64,000 bases of DNA, from assembly GCF_000516985.1 (NCBI RefSeq), contig NW_006917092.1, positions 1,070,619-1,134,618 of the forward strand, read 5' to 3'. Made by a program: the position numbers and the translations under genes. This stretch comes from Pestalotiopsis fici W106-1 (taxonomy: Eukaryota > Ascomycota > Sordariomycetes > Amphisphaeriales > Sporocadaceae). Shown piece after piece: positions 1 through 10,908 of this stretch. A model generated the notes under the pieces. The model searched no databases. It was given only the letters and a program-made list of their open reading frames with translations, and was not told the origin of the DNA. How positions within the stretch are numbered: position 1 is the first letter of the stretch; each line of letters begins with the position of its first letter.

Positions 1-2
1 CA

Positions 3-83
3 AAGTTACGGAATACAGACGCGGTGGAGCCTCGTGTTTTTGAAGAGTTTGGCCTGTCGGAGCTGGATTTGTTCCATCTGTAG
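3..83 (+). CDS. 3' end of an unidentified protein-coding gene
   Basis: The first bases hold an open frame of 26 codons that ends at a TAG at 81-83. The visible C-terminus (ending VFEEFGLSELDLFHL) is acidic and hydrophobic and looks like real coding sequence. The gene starts outside the window. I do not recognise the family. It is convergent with the sulfotransferase-HAD gene, whose stop lies about 140 bp away. Confidence 0.5.
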   Translation, partial: KLRNTDAVEPRVFEEFGLSELDLFHL

Positions 84-221
84 CCACTTTGGCACCTTCC
101 ATGCCCAATGATTGGAAGAATTTCCCCCCGCTTATTACAGTTTTCTTATTCGTTGACATCTCGTCTAATTTATACCACGAACATTGGGATGAGGCTGTGG
201 TTGAAAGCAGGTTACGCCATA

Positions 222-1631
222 TCAAGACCCTTCGTCTAAGAGAATGTACTGTAGCTTTCGAAGAGTATTGAGTCGCGGCGGCAAAGCATCCAGCGCGACA
301 TGTTTTGTCTCAGCAAGATGAACGCACAGAATGCCTTCGGCCATAGCAGGCTTCACGTCTCGGTCCTCGTTATCTCCCACATAGACAATTTCCTCCGGGG
401 AGATGCAGAGATGCTTCATTACCTTGTTGAATAAGCCATCAACTTTGGTCACACCGAAATAGTTAGTTGTAGCCAGAAAGTCAATGTGGCCGTCGATGCC
501 GAGGTCCTTGACTGCTCTCTCTTGTGCATCTTGTGGTCCCTCTGTCATGATCACAATCTTCTTGCCCATGCCTTTGATAGTCGATAGCAAATTTAGTGCG
601 CCGCACTTCAACTCGAGTGAGGCCCTGAGAGTGGACTCGTAGCTGTTGAGAATTTCGGTCAAGAAGGTATTGTCCTGTGGCAGTGAGAAGTTGGCTAGAA
701 GCGAAGCAAATCTTTCTCTGCGATAGTCGAATGAAGTCTTTCCATCAGAGAAAGCATTCGCAGTCTTTTCTTTGAGAATGTGAGAATATTCTCCCTGCAG
801 CGCAGGCAATGGTATGTCATATTGCATGGAGATCTGCCTAAGGACTTTATGCGTGGCTTTCCCTGAGCTGCGACGAAATTCATGCAGGGTGTCGTCAAGA
901 TCAAATCCAAACCAGGTCTTCTTGGTAAACATGGCGCGCAATTTCTGCACATCATCCTTCCAGAAGTCCAGGTATAAGTGACCGACTTGTTTTTCAATGG
1001 TATCTTTCTCCGCATTGGATAAGAGATCATGGCAAGGCAAGTCTGTGTCAACAAAAGAGGCAGATCCGGACCCGAGTGATTGATTGAAGTCTGTCAAGTT
1101 CTCCGAGCCCCAATGATTGCAGATTCGCTTGATTTCCGCAGAAGGGTCCTGGACCAGTCGCTCATAGACGAGGGACGAAGCGGTATGCGACGGTGCCTGT
1201 TGAAGCGCGCGAGACATGTTGACGAAACAGTCGACAAGAGTTTCTGCATTGGCGCGGCCAGCTTTCTTCCAATTATCGAGAACTCGGACGGGATCGCTGA
1301 TCAAATATACTGATCTGAAAGTGGCGTGTGCAGACGGGCTGTAGGACGCGTCGGACGAGCATTCTGCATTTTGGAGGCCATTGTCAAGCTCTTGCATGCA
1401 AATGACGAAGCGCTTACCCGCGTTTTTTGCCTTGGCCAAAACATTGAAACTCTCCAAATCATCCCAGGCCAATGACTCCGAGCCTTTCCCGTCTCTCAGA
1501 ACGCGCTGGTCTGTGACTGCGCACACAGTTGATGCTGCAAAGACGTGCTCGACAAGTGTGGAGCCGCTATTAGGGCAGGCAACAATGGCCCAAATTTGCG
1601 GATCTTGTGGCTGCGACGATGATGGAGTCAT
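222..1631 (-). CDS. Sulfotransferase-like P-loop domain fused to a HAD-type hydrolase
   Basis: This is a single-exon gene of 469 codons with its ATG at 1629-1631. Residues of about 10-230 resemble the sulfotransferase/P-loop superfamily: a PAPS-loop-like CPNSGSTLVEHVF near the N-terminus and a later SVYLISDPVRVLDNWKK that resembles the 3'-phosphate-binding R-DP-R strand. Residues of about 235-440 are a haloacid-dehalogenase-like phosphohydrolase with motif I FDLDDTL, motif II IMTEGP and motif IV VGDNEDRDVKPA, so the two catalytic aspartates and the acidic motif IV pair are present. The substrate cannot be read from the sequence. A two-domain enzyme acting on a sulfated or phosphorylated small molecule is an inference. 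The neighbouring genes give no pathway context. Domain calls are firm for HAD and moderate for the sulfotransferase part. Confidence 0.8.
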   Translation of the reverse strand: MTPSSSQPQDPQIWAIVACPNSGSTLVEHVFAASTVCAVTDQRVLRDGKGSESLAWDDLESFNVLAKAKNAGKRFVICMQELDNGLQNAECSSDASYSPSAHATFRSVYLISDPVRVLDNWKKAGRANAETLVDCFVNMSRALQQAPSHTASSLVYERLVQDPSAEIKRICNHWGSENLTDFNQSLGSGSASFVDTDLPCHDLLSNAEKDTIEKQVGHLYLDFWKDDVQKLRAMFTKKTWFGFDLDDTLHEFRRSSGKATHKVLRQISMQYDIPLPALQGEYSHILKEKTANAFSDGKTSFDYRRERFASLLANFSLPQDNTFLTEILNSYESTLRASLELKCGALNLLSTIKGMGKKIVIMTEGPQDAQERAVKDLGIDGHIDFLATTNYFGVTKVDGLFNKVMKHLCISPEEIVYVGDNEDRDVKPAMAEGILCVHLAETKHVALDALPPRLNTLRKLQYILLDEGS

Positions 1632-2257
1632 CTTCAAAAGGTATTGACATTAATGCAGCAGTTCTTTCGCATAGAGGGCTCCAAGGCGCGAGTACTGAAA
1701 GAAAGAAAGAAGACTTTTCCAAGAGCAGTCAGTGTTGGGAAGTTCAACGGATGACAGGTCCTTAGTTACTTGATCACTGTAGGCAGCAATCGATAAGGTA
1801 AATTATGCGCCTAGGCCTAAGCCGAAGTGCTTTTACTGATATCCTCCATGAATCTTGTTTTTCTCGCGCAATTCATTTCAATCACAAGAAGCAGAACCAC
1901 TATTCAAAGCTCTCCAATAACTTGATGTCAATCTGAGCATATAATTTGGGATAGCCTTGCGTGGGAAAATGTCCCCGAAAGTGTGGCGCTCGAAATAAGA
2001 GACGTCGTCCGGTAGCTCAAGCCTCCGCTTTGCCATTACAGGTAGAGATGCTGGCCTTCATAGTTCCAAGATAGACTCGCAGAGCTCTTTGGGGAGCCTG
2101 TAGTCGACACCAAAGGGATACAGTGATGGTACCTTAATCGGTGTCTGAGAATTCTTAATAATTTGGAATTATTATATGGTTACTATCCAATTCGCCTGAA
2201 CCATTCTATCCAACTCCTACCATAACGCCCTACTATAGCGCAGTCAGGTCTTTTTGG
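1632..2257. other. Intergenic region, no gene seen
   Basis: This is about 0.6 kb between two minus-strand genes. It should contain the promoter of the sulfotransferase-HAD gene and the terminator of the DUF3176 gene. I see no convincing coding frame, tRNA or repeat. Confidence 0.6.
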
Positions 2258-4484
2258 CTAGCCAAGTCGCATTTCCCCAGACTCGCAACGTAACTGCACA
2301 ATGACCCCGTCAGCTCGCTTCTGAAAAGAGGGATTCGAAAAAAGTGTCCGAGTCGGATCGAGTCCATTGTTGCCATGATAATCTTGCCGATATAAAAAGA
2401 GGAATGGCATAACGCTGCTATTCCATAACTCCAAACCTGCCTTTCGCGACATGATCAACGTTCCGGCCCAAGACACCACCCCCAGTAGCCATACCATGAC
2501 TGGTAGGCTGATCCAGTGCCAGTGCACCGCGATAAATGTTTCAGTGGTCCAGACCCGACCTTGAGACATGTCTGCGTTCTTGTATCCTCCGCTTGCAACG
2601 TATGACGCGTCGCGTACCGTCTTTGACATGGCTGCCGCGACATTCTGCATGGCGCACGCCAGGCGGTCATTCAACGGACAGTCAAAGTTGCCATTGAACA
2701 AGGCCGTAACAATCTCTCTAGGCGCATAGTTGGGGCTCATGGATAAGCTGGGGATAGTGGTGAAGACTGCAAACGAGTCTGCCCGGAACGTAACCCACCC
2801 ATTGAGTATTTGGGCGAGGAATGAAGATGTCGCGTCCTTGGCAGTGGTGCTCACTAGCACGCTCGGAACATGGTAAAACACTGATTCGGTTTTCGGGCGG
2901 ATACTGGTATCCCCAAAAGTCACTTCTGGCGGCGGAATGGTGTCATTTTCTGCGCTGCCGGTGAGCTGTGGCGGTGGTGAGAACCGCGTGCCGCAAGTGT
3001 TTGAAAAGCTCACGTTTGCCCAGGAGTCTAGTGTCGTCTCGTGGTAGACACCTTTAATGACTTTTGCCTGCACCTTCCTGACATAGGGCTCTATAGAACA
3101 TTCCGTTGCCCTAAATCGGGTCTTCCCAAAGGCTTCGACGGTGTCGTTGGATCGATTCCAAGCACCGCTGATGGCCATGATGTACTGCACAGAAACTAGA
3201 GACATGTTCTTGTACACTAGTGGCATTTTGCTGGCCGTGACCATCATGAGTGTCGCATTGAGCCCGAGTTGGACTTTCTTGGATAGTGAAGATGAAGAAT
3301 GTCCATATGACTCTTCTCCATATGATTGTGTAAAATATAGTGCAGCACCATTTGACAGTGATGCCTTGCATTGGGGGACGCTCGCGTTGAGTTCATTCGT
3401 GATATTGATGCATACCCCCTTCAGATCAAAGCTGATGTCGGAACATAACGATCTGAAGTCAAGAGTTGTAAATGGATCCCATGAGCAATTGCCAGTTGGG
3501 CATGAGAATTGAGGTGTGGCCCAGTAGTTTTCTTGGTTGGGATTGAATATCGAGTTGTATACGTTTGCCTTCATTGAAGGATCAATCTCCCTGCCTGTAG
3601 CATTTGGGTCAGAGAAAGGGAATCTCCACCATCTGGGATGAACTTGCCGGCTGATAAAGGAAAACCCAGGACATTGTATGAGGTGGAGTTCCCCGTGAAA
3701 GCGCTCAAGGAAGTGTCTTCGATTTGCTCTGGATAGTAATGAATCAAATTCTGGATGAAAGGGTCGAATCCCAAAGCTGCAATTAGAGCAAGGCAGCCAA
3801 AAGATGCGAAATGTCTGCATTGTAATTAGAAATCATGTTCCAGGGTACCTCTCTACTGATATGGATTACTTACTTTCCCCTCAGCTTCCACAGTAGACTG
3901 GCGCTCCCAAGGAACCCTCTGCTAGCAGCGTCGAAATGTTCAAGGTCCCAAAGCTCACGAGGACGAGCGGCAAACCACACCCAGTTAAGCTGACTTAGTG
4001 ATTTAGAGGCCGGTATCAGCAGGCAGCCCTTGGAAAAGGTGCTAAGCCAGGAGACCAGAGAATTGAGAGACAACACCTGCCACATTGGTTGCCTTTTACC
4101 GTCATGTACTCGGAGCAGAACAATTGTAACAAAAAGAGCGCTGGCTGACATGGCAATGAGGAGTAGATCAAGGACCCAACAGTTTTCGAGGTCCAGATGA
4201 CCGACTTGTTGTTTGTATTGCTTCGAACTTCCCTCCACGTCTACCGACCTTGAATAAAGACGATCAGGCGTCTGTGGTGTTTGGTCTCGCTGCAATACGG
4301 TGCTCTCGTGATTGAGAAGATGATGCTTCAACTTATCAAGGGAAATGTTGTCATCTAAACATTCCATGGATGGTAGATTGTCGAGGATGACGTTTGTTAT
4401 ATTTGTAAGTCGTTTATTGTCGGGCAGGAAAGGGCTGACGGCACTCGGAGCCGCAGCCATTCGTAGGGAATTCACCGTTTGCAT
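2258..4484 (-). CDS. DUF3176 family multi-pass membrane protein
   Basis: Three exons give about 698 aa: 4484-3874, 3814-3666 and 3594-2258. Intron 1 (3815-3873) has a GTAAGT donor and a CTAAT branch before ATGCAG. Intron 2 (3595-3665) has a good CTGAC branch and a CTACAG acceptor but a weak GTTTTC donor. It is needed because the DUF3176 frame shifts at this point, so a frameshift is the alternative. Exon 1 holds the conserved DUF3176 block with membrane segments (around LLLIAMSASALFVTIVLL). Exon 2 continues with HFASFGCLALIAALGFDPF. The middle is a long, Cys-rich and N-glycosylation-rich region (for example CPTGNCSW), probably extracellular. A last membrane segment (WISLPVMVWLLGVVSWAGTL) lies near the C-terminus. 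The family is common in filamentous ascomycetes and has no settled function. Confidence 0.75.
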
Positions 4485-5426
4485 CGGAACGGAGTGTTGA
4501 TAATATCGAACAAAAAAAGAATTGGACTCATCAGGACGACAAGTTATCTGTTAAAAGCGACAACGAAGTTTGTGCCATTTTGTATACTGAGTCGCGATGC
4601 AAAGAATTAGAAAATGAACAGCGATTTGAGCGGCTCGCCATATCATTATCTACGTACCTTACGCAGGCTCTGGCTAAATTGATCTGACAGCCCAGTCGAG
4701 TACTGAATGCATTGAAATGCATACTGGCACACCCAAACCAATCAATGAAGCAGCATTCTCATGCTATGATTCTAAGAAAAACAGTGAAAGTCGCACAGCT
4801 TTGATGTTACAGCGAATGACATTGGCTGCACCAGGTGGGTCTCTTCGAAGTTGGTAATTGATCAGCTCTGACCAGCATATATTGTTTTCGCCTGGCCAAA
4901 CGGAGTACCCGACCGTCCCTCCTTCTCATTCTTGTGATATGAAGAACCGTCAACAGCAGCTGCGCCCCTTGCGCTGCGGTCGCAGCGTTGCTTCTCTCTC
5001 CATGTTGGTGAGGTCGGCCCAAATTGGTTCATGACTTTGCCGAGATGGGAGACAAGGGAAACAAGGAAAAAGAAAAAAAAAAAAAAAAAAGAAATGAAGA
5101 AACGAATGCCCGTGAATAGCAATTGTTCGCTTTGGGAAACAGTGCTGCATGATATCTGCAGCCTGTGATGGAGCAAATGAGATGATTGGGCCGTACCATC
5201 GGCATCGGGGCGGGGTTCTTGGCGATTATTTGCCTACATTGTCAGCTTTCGCGAGGCTCTGACGGGCTCACGTCCTACAACCTACACGATACCTAGGCTG
5301 TGTACGTATTCACCAACATCGTAAAAGCAAACCCTTCTCGAAGCCATTTGGCCTCTTTGCAGTCGTTTTCATCGCCCTTGCCCCCTGAACACTCGCACGT
5401 GGCCTAGCCTTCAGCAGCCACGCCCG
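4485..5426. promoter_or_regulatory. Divergent intergenic region with a poly-A tract
   Basis: This roughly 0.9 kb region separates the minus-strand DUF3176 gene from the plus-strand NLR gene and should carry both promoters. The notable feature is an A-rich run at about 5068-5090. Short frames crossing it encode only homopolymers. No motif is assigned. Confidence 0.4.
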
Positions 5427-8400
5427 ATGAAACGGCGACAAGATAGCGAGGCGGCAAGCTACGCGGCAGCAACGAATACGCCCTCGACCTCGAATCTTGA
5501 CCCAAAGATATACACCGTAGCATGGATTGCCCCTCTCGAGATTGAAGCTCAGGCAGCTCTGCACATGCTGGAACGGCGACATCGTGGAAGATTCCCGGTG
5601 AGTCGTGGCGATGACTATGTCTTCCATGCTGGTGAAATAGGTGGACATAACATTGTCATCGCGACTTTGCCGGCAGGCCAAGAATATGGAACGGGATCAG
5701 CGGCTGCGTTGGCAAGTCAGCTCAAGAGATTCTTTCCGAATCTTTGGTTTGGATTGCTCGTCGGTGTTGCTGCTGGACTCCCTGACTTATCTTGTCGTCC
5801 GCCTCGCGACATTCGGCTCGGCGATGTTTTGGTAGGACTCCCCGAAGGCAAAAGTGCAGGACTCGTAGCTTATGATCTGGGCAAAGAGACGGAAAATGGC
5901 TTCCAACCACTGCGATATGGACATGTACTCGCGATAACGGAGCCTATCGTGAGATCAGCCATTGGAAGCATCAAAATTGAGGCACCAAATGAAGCGCCTC
6001 TATTCCTGCCTTATTTTGAAGCGATTCGAAAGAATGAGCATGCGAATGGCACCTTTGATGATCCAGGACAGGATCGCGACGTGTTGTACATCAGCCAAGC
6101 TGGTGGTGCAAGCGAGCCAATTGAACGCGCGCCGCGACCACCATCGAAGCGCACTCGCGTCTGGTATGGGCCTATTGGGTCAGGGGATAAACTCCTCAAA
6201 AGCTCACAAAAGAGGAATGAACTGAGAGACAAATATGGAGTGATTGGTGTAGAAATGGAAGCCGCAGGAACGTTGAACCGCATACCGGTTGGAGTTATCC
6301 GGGGTGTGTGTGATTATGGTGACCATCACAAGAATAAAGAATGGCAACCGTATGCTGCAGCCATGGCGTCGGCATACGCTAAAGCAGTTATATGCCAGAT
6401 TCCACCGGCTATGGGTGCGACTCAGTCGCACATTGCGGTGGCGCATCCTGCAAAGGGTCAACTAGTGCCTGAAGACGTTGATGCAACTGAAGCTGGTCCT
6501 GCATTTGGTAAGTCACAAAAGCTTGGCGCCTGTAAATTTACTGACACTATTGCAGAAGTCTTTCACAACTTGCATCAAAGCATTCCATTGTCCCGAAATC
6601 CCCGCTTCACCGGCCGATCTGAAGTCCTCGACGAGCTGGAACAAAGGTTATTCACGGAAAGGCAATGCTCCGCGATGGCAATAGTAGGACTCGGGGGAAT
6701 GGGCAAGACACAAGTGGCTCTACACTTTGCTTACCGTATCCAAGAACGATACCAAGATTACTCAATCTTCTGGGTTGCTGCTGTGAGCGAAAGTACGTTT
6801 GAGCAGTCCTACTCTGACATCGCTGGGAACCTTGGCTTGCGGAAGAAAAACGACAAAGGTATCAATCAACCCTACAGGGGCACTGCCACAACCTCGAGCT
6901 TTCAGAACGGAATAAAAGAAGAGAGTGATGTCAAGAAAATTGTCTACCACTATCTCTGCTCTAGCTCAGCTGGAAAATGGCTGCTAGTTCTGGATAACGC
7001 AGATGACCAGGAGCTCATGTTCGGATCAGCCGAGCAACCTGGTATTATCGAGCATCTGCCCAAAAGCGAAAGTGGCCGAATTCTGATGACCACTAGATCC
7101 AGAGAAGTGGCAACAGACTTTGCACAGTTTGATGTCATCAATCTCAAAGAGATGAACCCGACGGATTCAATCAGTCTCTTCTCCAGTTCTTTAATCGAAA
7201 AGGCCAATCTTCAAGACGAGTCTCTTGTCGTGGCCCTCCTTGGTGATCTGGCGTATCTGCCGCTGGCCATAACGCAGGCAGCTGCTTACCTCAACCGAAC
7301 CCAAATGCCTCTTCAGAAATACTTGAATCTGTTACGAGGTGCAGAAAATGACATGATCACATTGCTTAGTCGAGAGTTCAAAGACAATACCCGTTATCCC
7401 AACTCTCGTAACGCGGTTGCTACAACGTGGTTGATCTCATTCGACCAAATCCAAAAGTCGAATGAAGACGCCATCAATCTACTATACCTTGTCTCCTGCA
7501 TTGAATCAAAGGCCATTCCCCAATCGATATTTCCCGACTCACAATCCATGGAAACTGAAGAAGCTATTGCAGTGCTCTGTGGATATTCATTTCTGACACG
7601 ACGGGGATCCAGTGACATATTCGACATGCATAGCCTGGTCCACGTGGCGATCCAAGTGTGGAGAGATAAACATCATAAGACGGAGCAAGCCTTTACCCAA
7701 ACTATTTCTCATTTGACCGAGATTATTAATTACGATCAGAGGTCAAATCAAGCTACGCGGAGGAAATACCTACCCCATGCACTTTCCGCCTTGCACGGAA
7801 GTGATGACTGCAAGATCAAACCTCGATACGTTCTTTGCATCAAGGTTGGAAACTGTCTTTTCGAAGAGGACCGAATCCGAGAATCGATCGAGCGCCTCGA
7901 AGAAGCTTGTGAATGGGCCTCGGGGCCTTTGAACAATGATCAGGAGCTTCGATTGGCCTGCCAATGCTACCTTGCTGCCGTTTATACATATTCAAGACGT
8001 CCCGAGCTAGCCATTGCGATGCTAGAGCCAGCAGTTGAATCAATGGGCCCAACAGATCATCGAAAAAGCTCGATCGAAGTGCGTCTTCAATTCGAGCTTG
8101 CCAAAGCATACGGCTCCAGGCTTCGTACGAAAGAGGCCATTGATATGTTGGAATCTCTCATGAAGTCGAGAAAGGAAATGAACCCCGATGACCAGTCTGA
8201 ATTTGATGAAACTCTGGTATTCGAGCAAGAGCTCGCTCGAGCGTATTATCATGACGGACAAATGCAAAAGACGATCGAGCTGTGTGAGTTGGTGGTAGAT
8301 GCTCGTGAGAGGATTCTTTTAAAAACAGACCTCGCTTTGCTAAAGTCACGAAACAATCTGGGCATGGCTTATTTGAATGGTGGCCAAACACAAAAGGGGA

Positions 8401-8930
8401 TGGAGCTACTTGAGTCCGTGTTGGAAACTAAAGAGGCGCTACTGCCAAAGACACATATTGAACTACTAATAACGCGACAGAATTTGGGTATTGCTTGTTT
8501 GCAAAATGGCCAAAATGAGAAAGCAATCGCCTTAATCGAGGCTGTGGTAGCAGGAATGGTGACAACACTGGGGGAAGGTGACCCTGAGACTCTGAAATCG
8601 CAGCGTTTTCTAGCTCGTGCGTACTTGCAGGACGGCCAATCTAAACGGGCAATGGCGCTATTTGAAAATTTGGTAGGGATTTATCAGAGGGTATCGGAAA
8701 AGGAAAATCTGGAGCGGTTGCTATCGCAGCGGGATCTTGCTTGGATGTATTTAGAGGAGGGCCAGGTGCGGCCAGCCCTCCATATATTGGAACAAATTAC
8801 GACTGTCGAACAAGAAATACTGGCTGATGATCATCCAGAAAGGTTGGCCTCGCTGGATTTGTTGAGAAAGGCTCGAGAAAGGCTCAAGGAGAAAGACATT
8901 GTGCCCCCAGAGGCCAATGCAGAACATTGA
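5427..8930 (+). CDS. NLR-like protein: nucleoside phosphorylase-like, NB-ARC, TPR
   Basis: The gene starts at ATG 5427. The N-terminus (about residues 28-330) is a PNP/UDP-phosphorylase-like domain (YTVAWIAPLEIEAQAA; GLLVGVAAG; GVEMEAAG), the most common effector-type domain of fungal NLRs. A nucleotide-binding NB-ARC domain follows, with P-loop VGLGGMGKTQ, kinase-2 strand KWLLVLDNADD and RILMTTRSREVA. The C-terminal third (about 780-1140) is a series of TPR repeats. An in-frame 48-bp intron is very likely at 6508-6555 (GTAAGT donor, CTGAC branch, TGCAG acceptor). Removing it joins AF to EVFHNLHQSIPL just before the NB-ARC region and gives 1151 aa instead of 1167. Proteins of this layout act in fungal non-self recognition and programmed cell death, and TPR variability is typical. 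The role here is inferred from the architecture only. Confidence 0.9.
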   Translation: MKRRQDSEAASYAAATNTPSTSNLDPKIYTVAWIAPLEIEAQAALHMLERRHRGRFPVSRGDDYVFHAGEIGGHNIVIATLPAGQEYGTGSAAALASQLKRFFPNLWFGLLVGVAAGLPDLSCRPPRDIRLGDVLVGLPEGKSAGLVAYDLGKETENGFQPLRYGHVLAITEPIVRSAIGSIKIEAPNEAPLFLPYFEAIRKNEHANGTFDDPGQDRDVLYISQAGGASEPIERAPRPPSKRTRVWYGPIGSGDKLLKSSQKRNELRDKYGVIGVEMEAAGTLNRIPVGVIRGVCDYGDHHKNKEWQPYAAAMASAYAKAVICQIPPAMGATQSHIAVAHPAKGQLVPEDVDATEAGPAFGKSQKLGACKFTDTIAEVFHNLHQSIPLSRNPRFTGRSEVLDELEQRLFTERQCSAMAIVGLGGMGKTQVALHFAYRIQERYQDYSIFWVAAVSESTFEQSYSDIAGNLGLRKKNDKGINQPYRGTATTSSFQNGIKEESDVKKIVYHYLCSSSAGKWLLVLDNADDQELMFGSAEQPGIIEHLPKSESGRILMTTRSREVATDFAQFDVINLKEMNPTDSISLFSSSLIEKANLQDESLVVALLGDLAYLPLAITQAAAYLNRTQMPLQKYLNLLRGAENDMITLLSREFKDNTRYPNSRNAVATTWLISFDQIQKSNEDAINLLYLVSCIESKAIPQSIFPDSQSMETEEAIAVLCGYSFLTRRGSSDIFDMHSLVHVAIQVWRDKHHKTEQAFTQTISHLTEIINYDQRSNQATRRKYLPHALSALHGSDDCKIKPRYVLCIKVGNCLFEEDRIRESIERLEEACEWASGPLNNDQELRLACQCYLAAVYTYSRRPELAIAMLEPAVESMGPTDHRKSSIEVRLQFELAKAYGSRLRTKEAIDMLESLMKSRKEMNPDDQSEFDETLVFEQELARAYYHDGQMQKTIELCELVVDARERILLKTDLALLKSRNNLGMAYLNGGQTQKGMELLESVLETKEALLPKTHIELLITRQNLGIACLQNGQNEKAIALIEAVVAGMVTTLGEGDPETLKSQRFLARAYLQDGQSKRAMALFENLVGIYQRVSEKENLERLLSQRDLAWMYLEEGQVRPALHILEQITTVEQEILADDHPERLASLDLLRKARERLKEKDIVPPEANAEH
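6508..6555 (+). other. Probable in-frame intron of the NLR gene
   Basis: This 48-bp interval has a GTAAGT donor, a CTGAC branch sequence and a TGCAG acceptor. Because its length is a multiple of three and it has no stop, an ORF caller reads through it. The 16 residues it would encode fall in the linker between the phosphorylase-like and NB-ARC domains. Confidence 0.75.
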
Positions 8931-9242
8931 CAGTTCTATAGCTCATTTCAAGCTTGAGATAGAGTGCATTGCTTCGTCCAGTATTTGTTTGATCAATTCC
9001 GTTGTTGAGTATCAAAGTCAGTCAAACAATATTATGACTAGTGCATCTCTTGATTTCTAGCAGGTCAAAGTCAATTAAGTAGGCACAATATAGTGTGCCA
9101 TCTTCCGGCAACATTCAATCCATATCACGGATTGTTCGCCTCATTTTCGACGTTCAAACATTGAACAGGACCAACTCGATGGCGATGACCGTTTCATGTC
9201 ATGATACTCCCGATTATAGTACTTGCTATGCAGGAATATTCA

Positions 9243-10908
9243 TTACACAACCCGCCCTGCATCATATCTCAGAACGGCGCCTAGCAGAACCTGGGCTCCG
9301 AGCACGCAGTCTTCCGGACTGCAGTATTCGGTTGGAGTATGGCTCATACCATCCCTGGTGGGCGTGAAAATCATGGCCGTCGGGCTCCTTTTGCTCACAT
9401 GACAGCTATCGTGGCCAGCACCGCTCAACATGCGCCTCCACAGTTTCTGGTCCGGCTTTTGAGGCAGCCCGGCGCATGCCTCCTTGGCAGACTCCTCTAT
9501 CGCTTCGATGCAGCCAGCGTCGAATTCGACTGCCGTGTTCTCTGTGAGGCATGTCCATTCCACCTCTACTCCCCGCTCGCACTCTTCGCGGGCAATGCGA
9601 CTGAAATTCCTTTGGCATGTTTCGACCATTTTGGAGAGTTGATCGTCGCTAAAGTGTCGCATGTCCAAGGTAAATTTCACCGTGTGCGCCATTGTGTTCA
9701 TGCTACCAGGTTCCGCTTTCAGGTCGCCCGTGGTAATGAGGCCGTCAAACTCCTTGGCCACGCTGTTGGAGTAGACAATCATTTTTGCGGCCGCCAAAAG
9801 AGCATCCTTGCGAGCGTATAGCGGGGTTGTGCCGGCGTGACAGTCCTGTCCCTTGATGGTCACTTCGTACCATGAGTAGGCCTGCCCTCCGGTAACGACT
9901 CCAATCTTTTGGCTCTCGTTTTCCAGTATAGGCCCTTGCTCAATGTGGAGCTCGAAATGGGCGGCCATGGGGAAAGCCTTGTATGACGCTGGCGTGTCGC
10001 CCAGGAAGCCAATGCGCTGGAGCTCCTGTTTTAGGGTTTGGCGCTGCTCGCCCTTGCACAACGTGCTGGTTTCTAGGCAGTTCCAGGCATCTTCAATGGG
10101 AATCGAGCCCGCCCAAACTCCAGAAGAAACAGTCACCATGGGGAATCGAGCGCCCTCCTCGCTGAGAACAAAGGCGCGCGTCCAGTTAGTACAATGGATT
10201 GCCCAGAGTCGTCGTTATAGCTTCGACTTACTTGGTCCAATTAACCAGTCCTACGGGACCGTTGGTCTCGAAGTTGTTATCATGTAAGGTCCTCAGGGCT
10301 TCGAGACCAGAGAGAACACCAAGAATGCCATCATATCTACCACCAGTGGGCTGCGTGTCGAGGTGGGATCCAATCATTATGGGAGCCACATTGGCAGTCT
10401 TACCAGCTCGAACAGCAAATATATTGCCCATTTGGTCAACCGTCACGGTACAACCGAGAGCTTTGACTTGCTCTATCAGCCATTGCCGTACGCTTTTGTC
10501 GTCGTCATTTAGTGCCAATCGGGCCATGCCAGTCTCTGTGTGATGCCTAGAAGGGTTTTGATTCAGTCCGCTAGTCACCATGCTAGAACGTCCCCCGCTG
10601 TAGCACAGAGAAGGGCCGAGACGTTGAGACTCGGAGTACCAAGAAGGTTGGACTCACTCGCCATAAGGATGCGCCTTGCCAAAATCGCAAGTCGAGTGTA
10701 TCGAGTCCATCAACCGTTGGCCATTAATGTGCAAGGCTTTGGCTTGTTGGCTGATGTGCCGGGAGGCTGCCATTGAGACGCCGTTTGGCCGCCCTGCTGC
10801 TGCGAGAGAGCCCATAGTGTAAGGTCCGATTGCACAGTATCGGCGTAACAAGCGGCAGGTCGTCGTCACACGCATTCCGGTATCTTCAGACGAAGCGACT
10901 AGATCCAA
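9243..10908 (-). CDS. M20-family N-carbamoyl amino acid / ureido amidohydrolase
   Basis: Three exons give 511 aa: 10908-10658, 10597-10232 and 10161-9243. The introns are 10598-10657 (GTGAGT...CTACAG) and 10162-10231 (GTAAGT, ACTAAC branch, CTCAG). The joins restore the family text: GGRSSMVT after exon 1 and VNWTNEEGARFPMV at the exon 2/3 join. Metal and catalytic residues typical of the hydantoinase/carbamoylase branch of M20 are present: GSHLDTQ, GGRYDGILG, the E-E pair of NEEGARF, ELHIEQGP and, near the end, DGMSHTPTE. This branch includes yeast beta-alanine synthase (Pyd3), L-carbamoylases and allantoate amidohydrolases, and I cannot choose between these substrates. It is divergent from a nucleobase-type permease, which supports a role in pyrimidine, purine or ureide nitrogen use. 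The start at 10908 is the first ATG in frame; a later ATG (MGSLAAAG) is possible. Confidence 0.85.

Noticed and set aside
3571..3820. Reading 2258-3820 as one uninterrupted exon
   Set aside because: Its first 75 codons lack DUF3176 text, whereas the neighbouring frame contains it. The two-intron model restores the family sequence on both sides.
4862..5176. Minus-strand frames across the A-rich run
   Set aside because: Their only notable feature is a phenylalanine run from the homopolymer. There is no domain and the position is a divergent promoter.
9339..9821. A 160-codon plus-strand frame
   Set aside because: It lies antisense to conserved metal-binding regions of the M20 amidohydrolase and has no features of its own.
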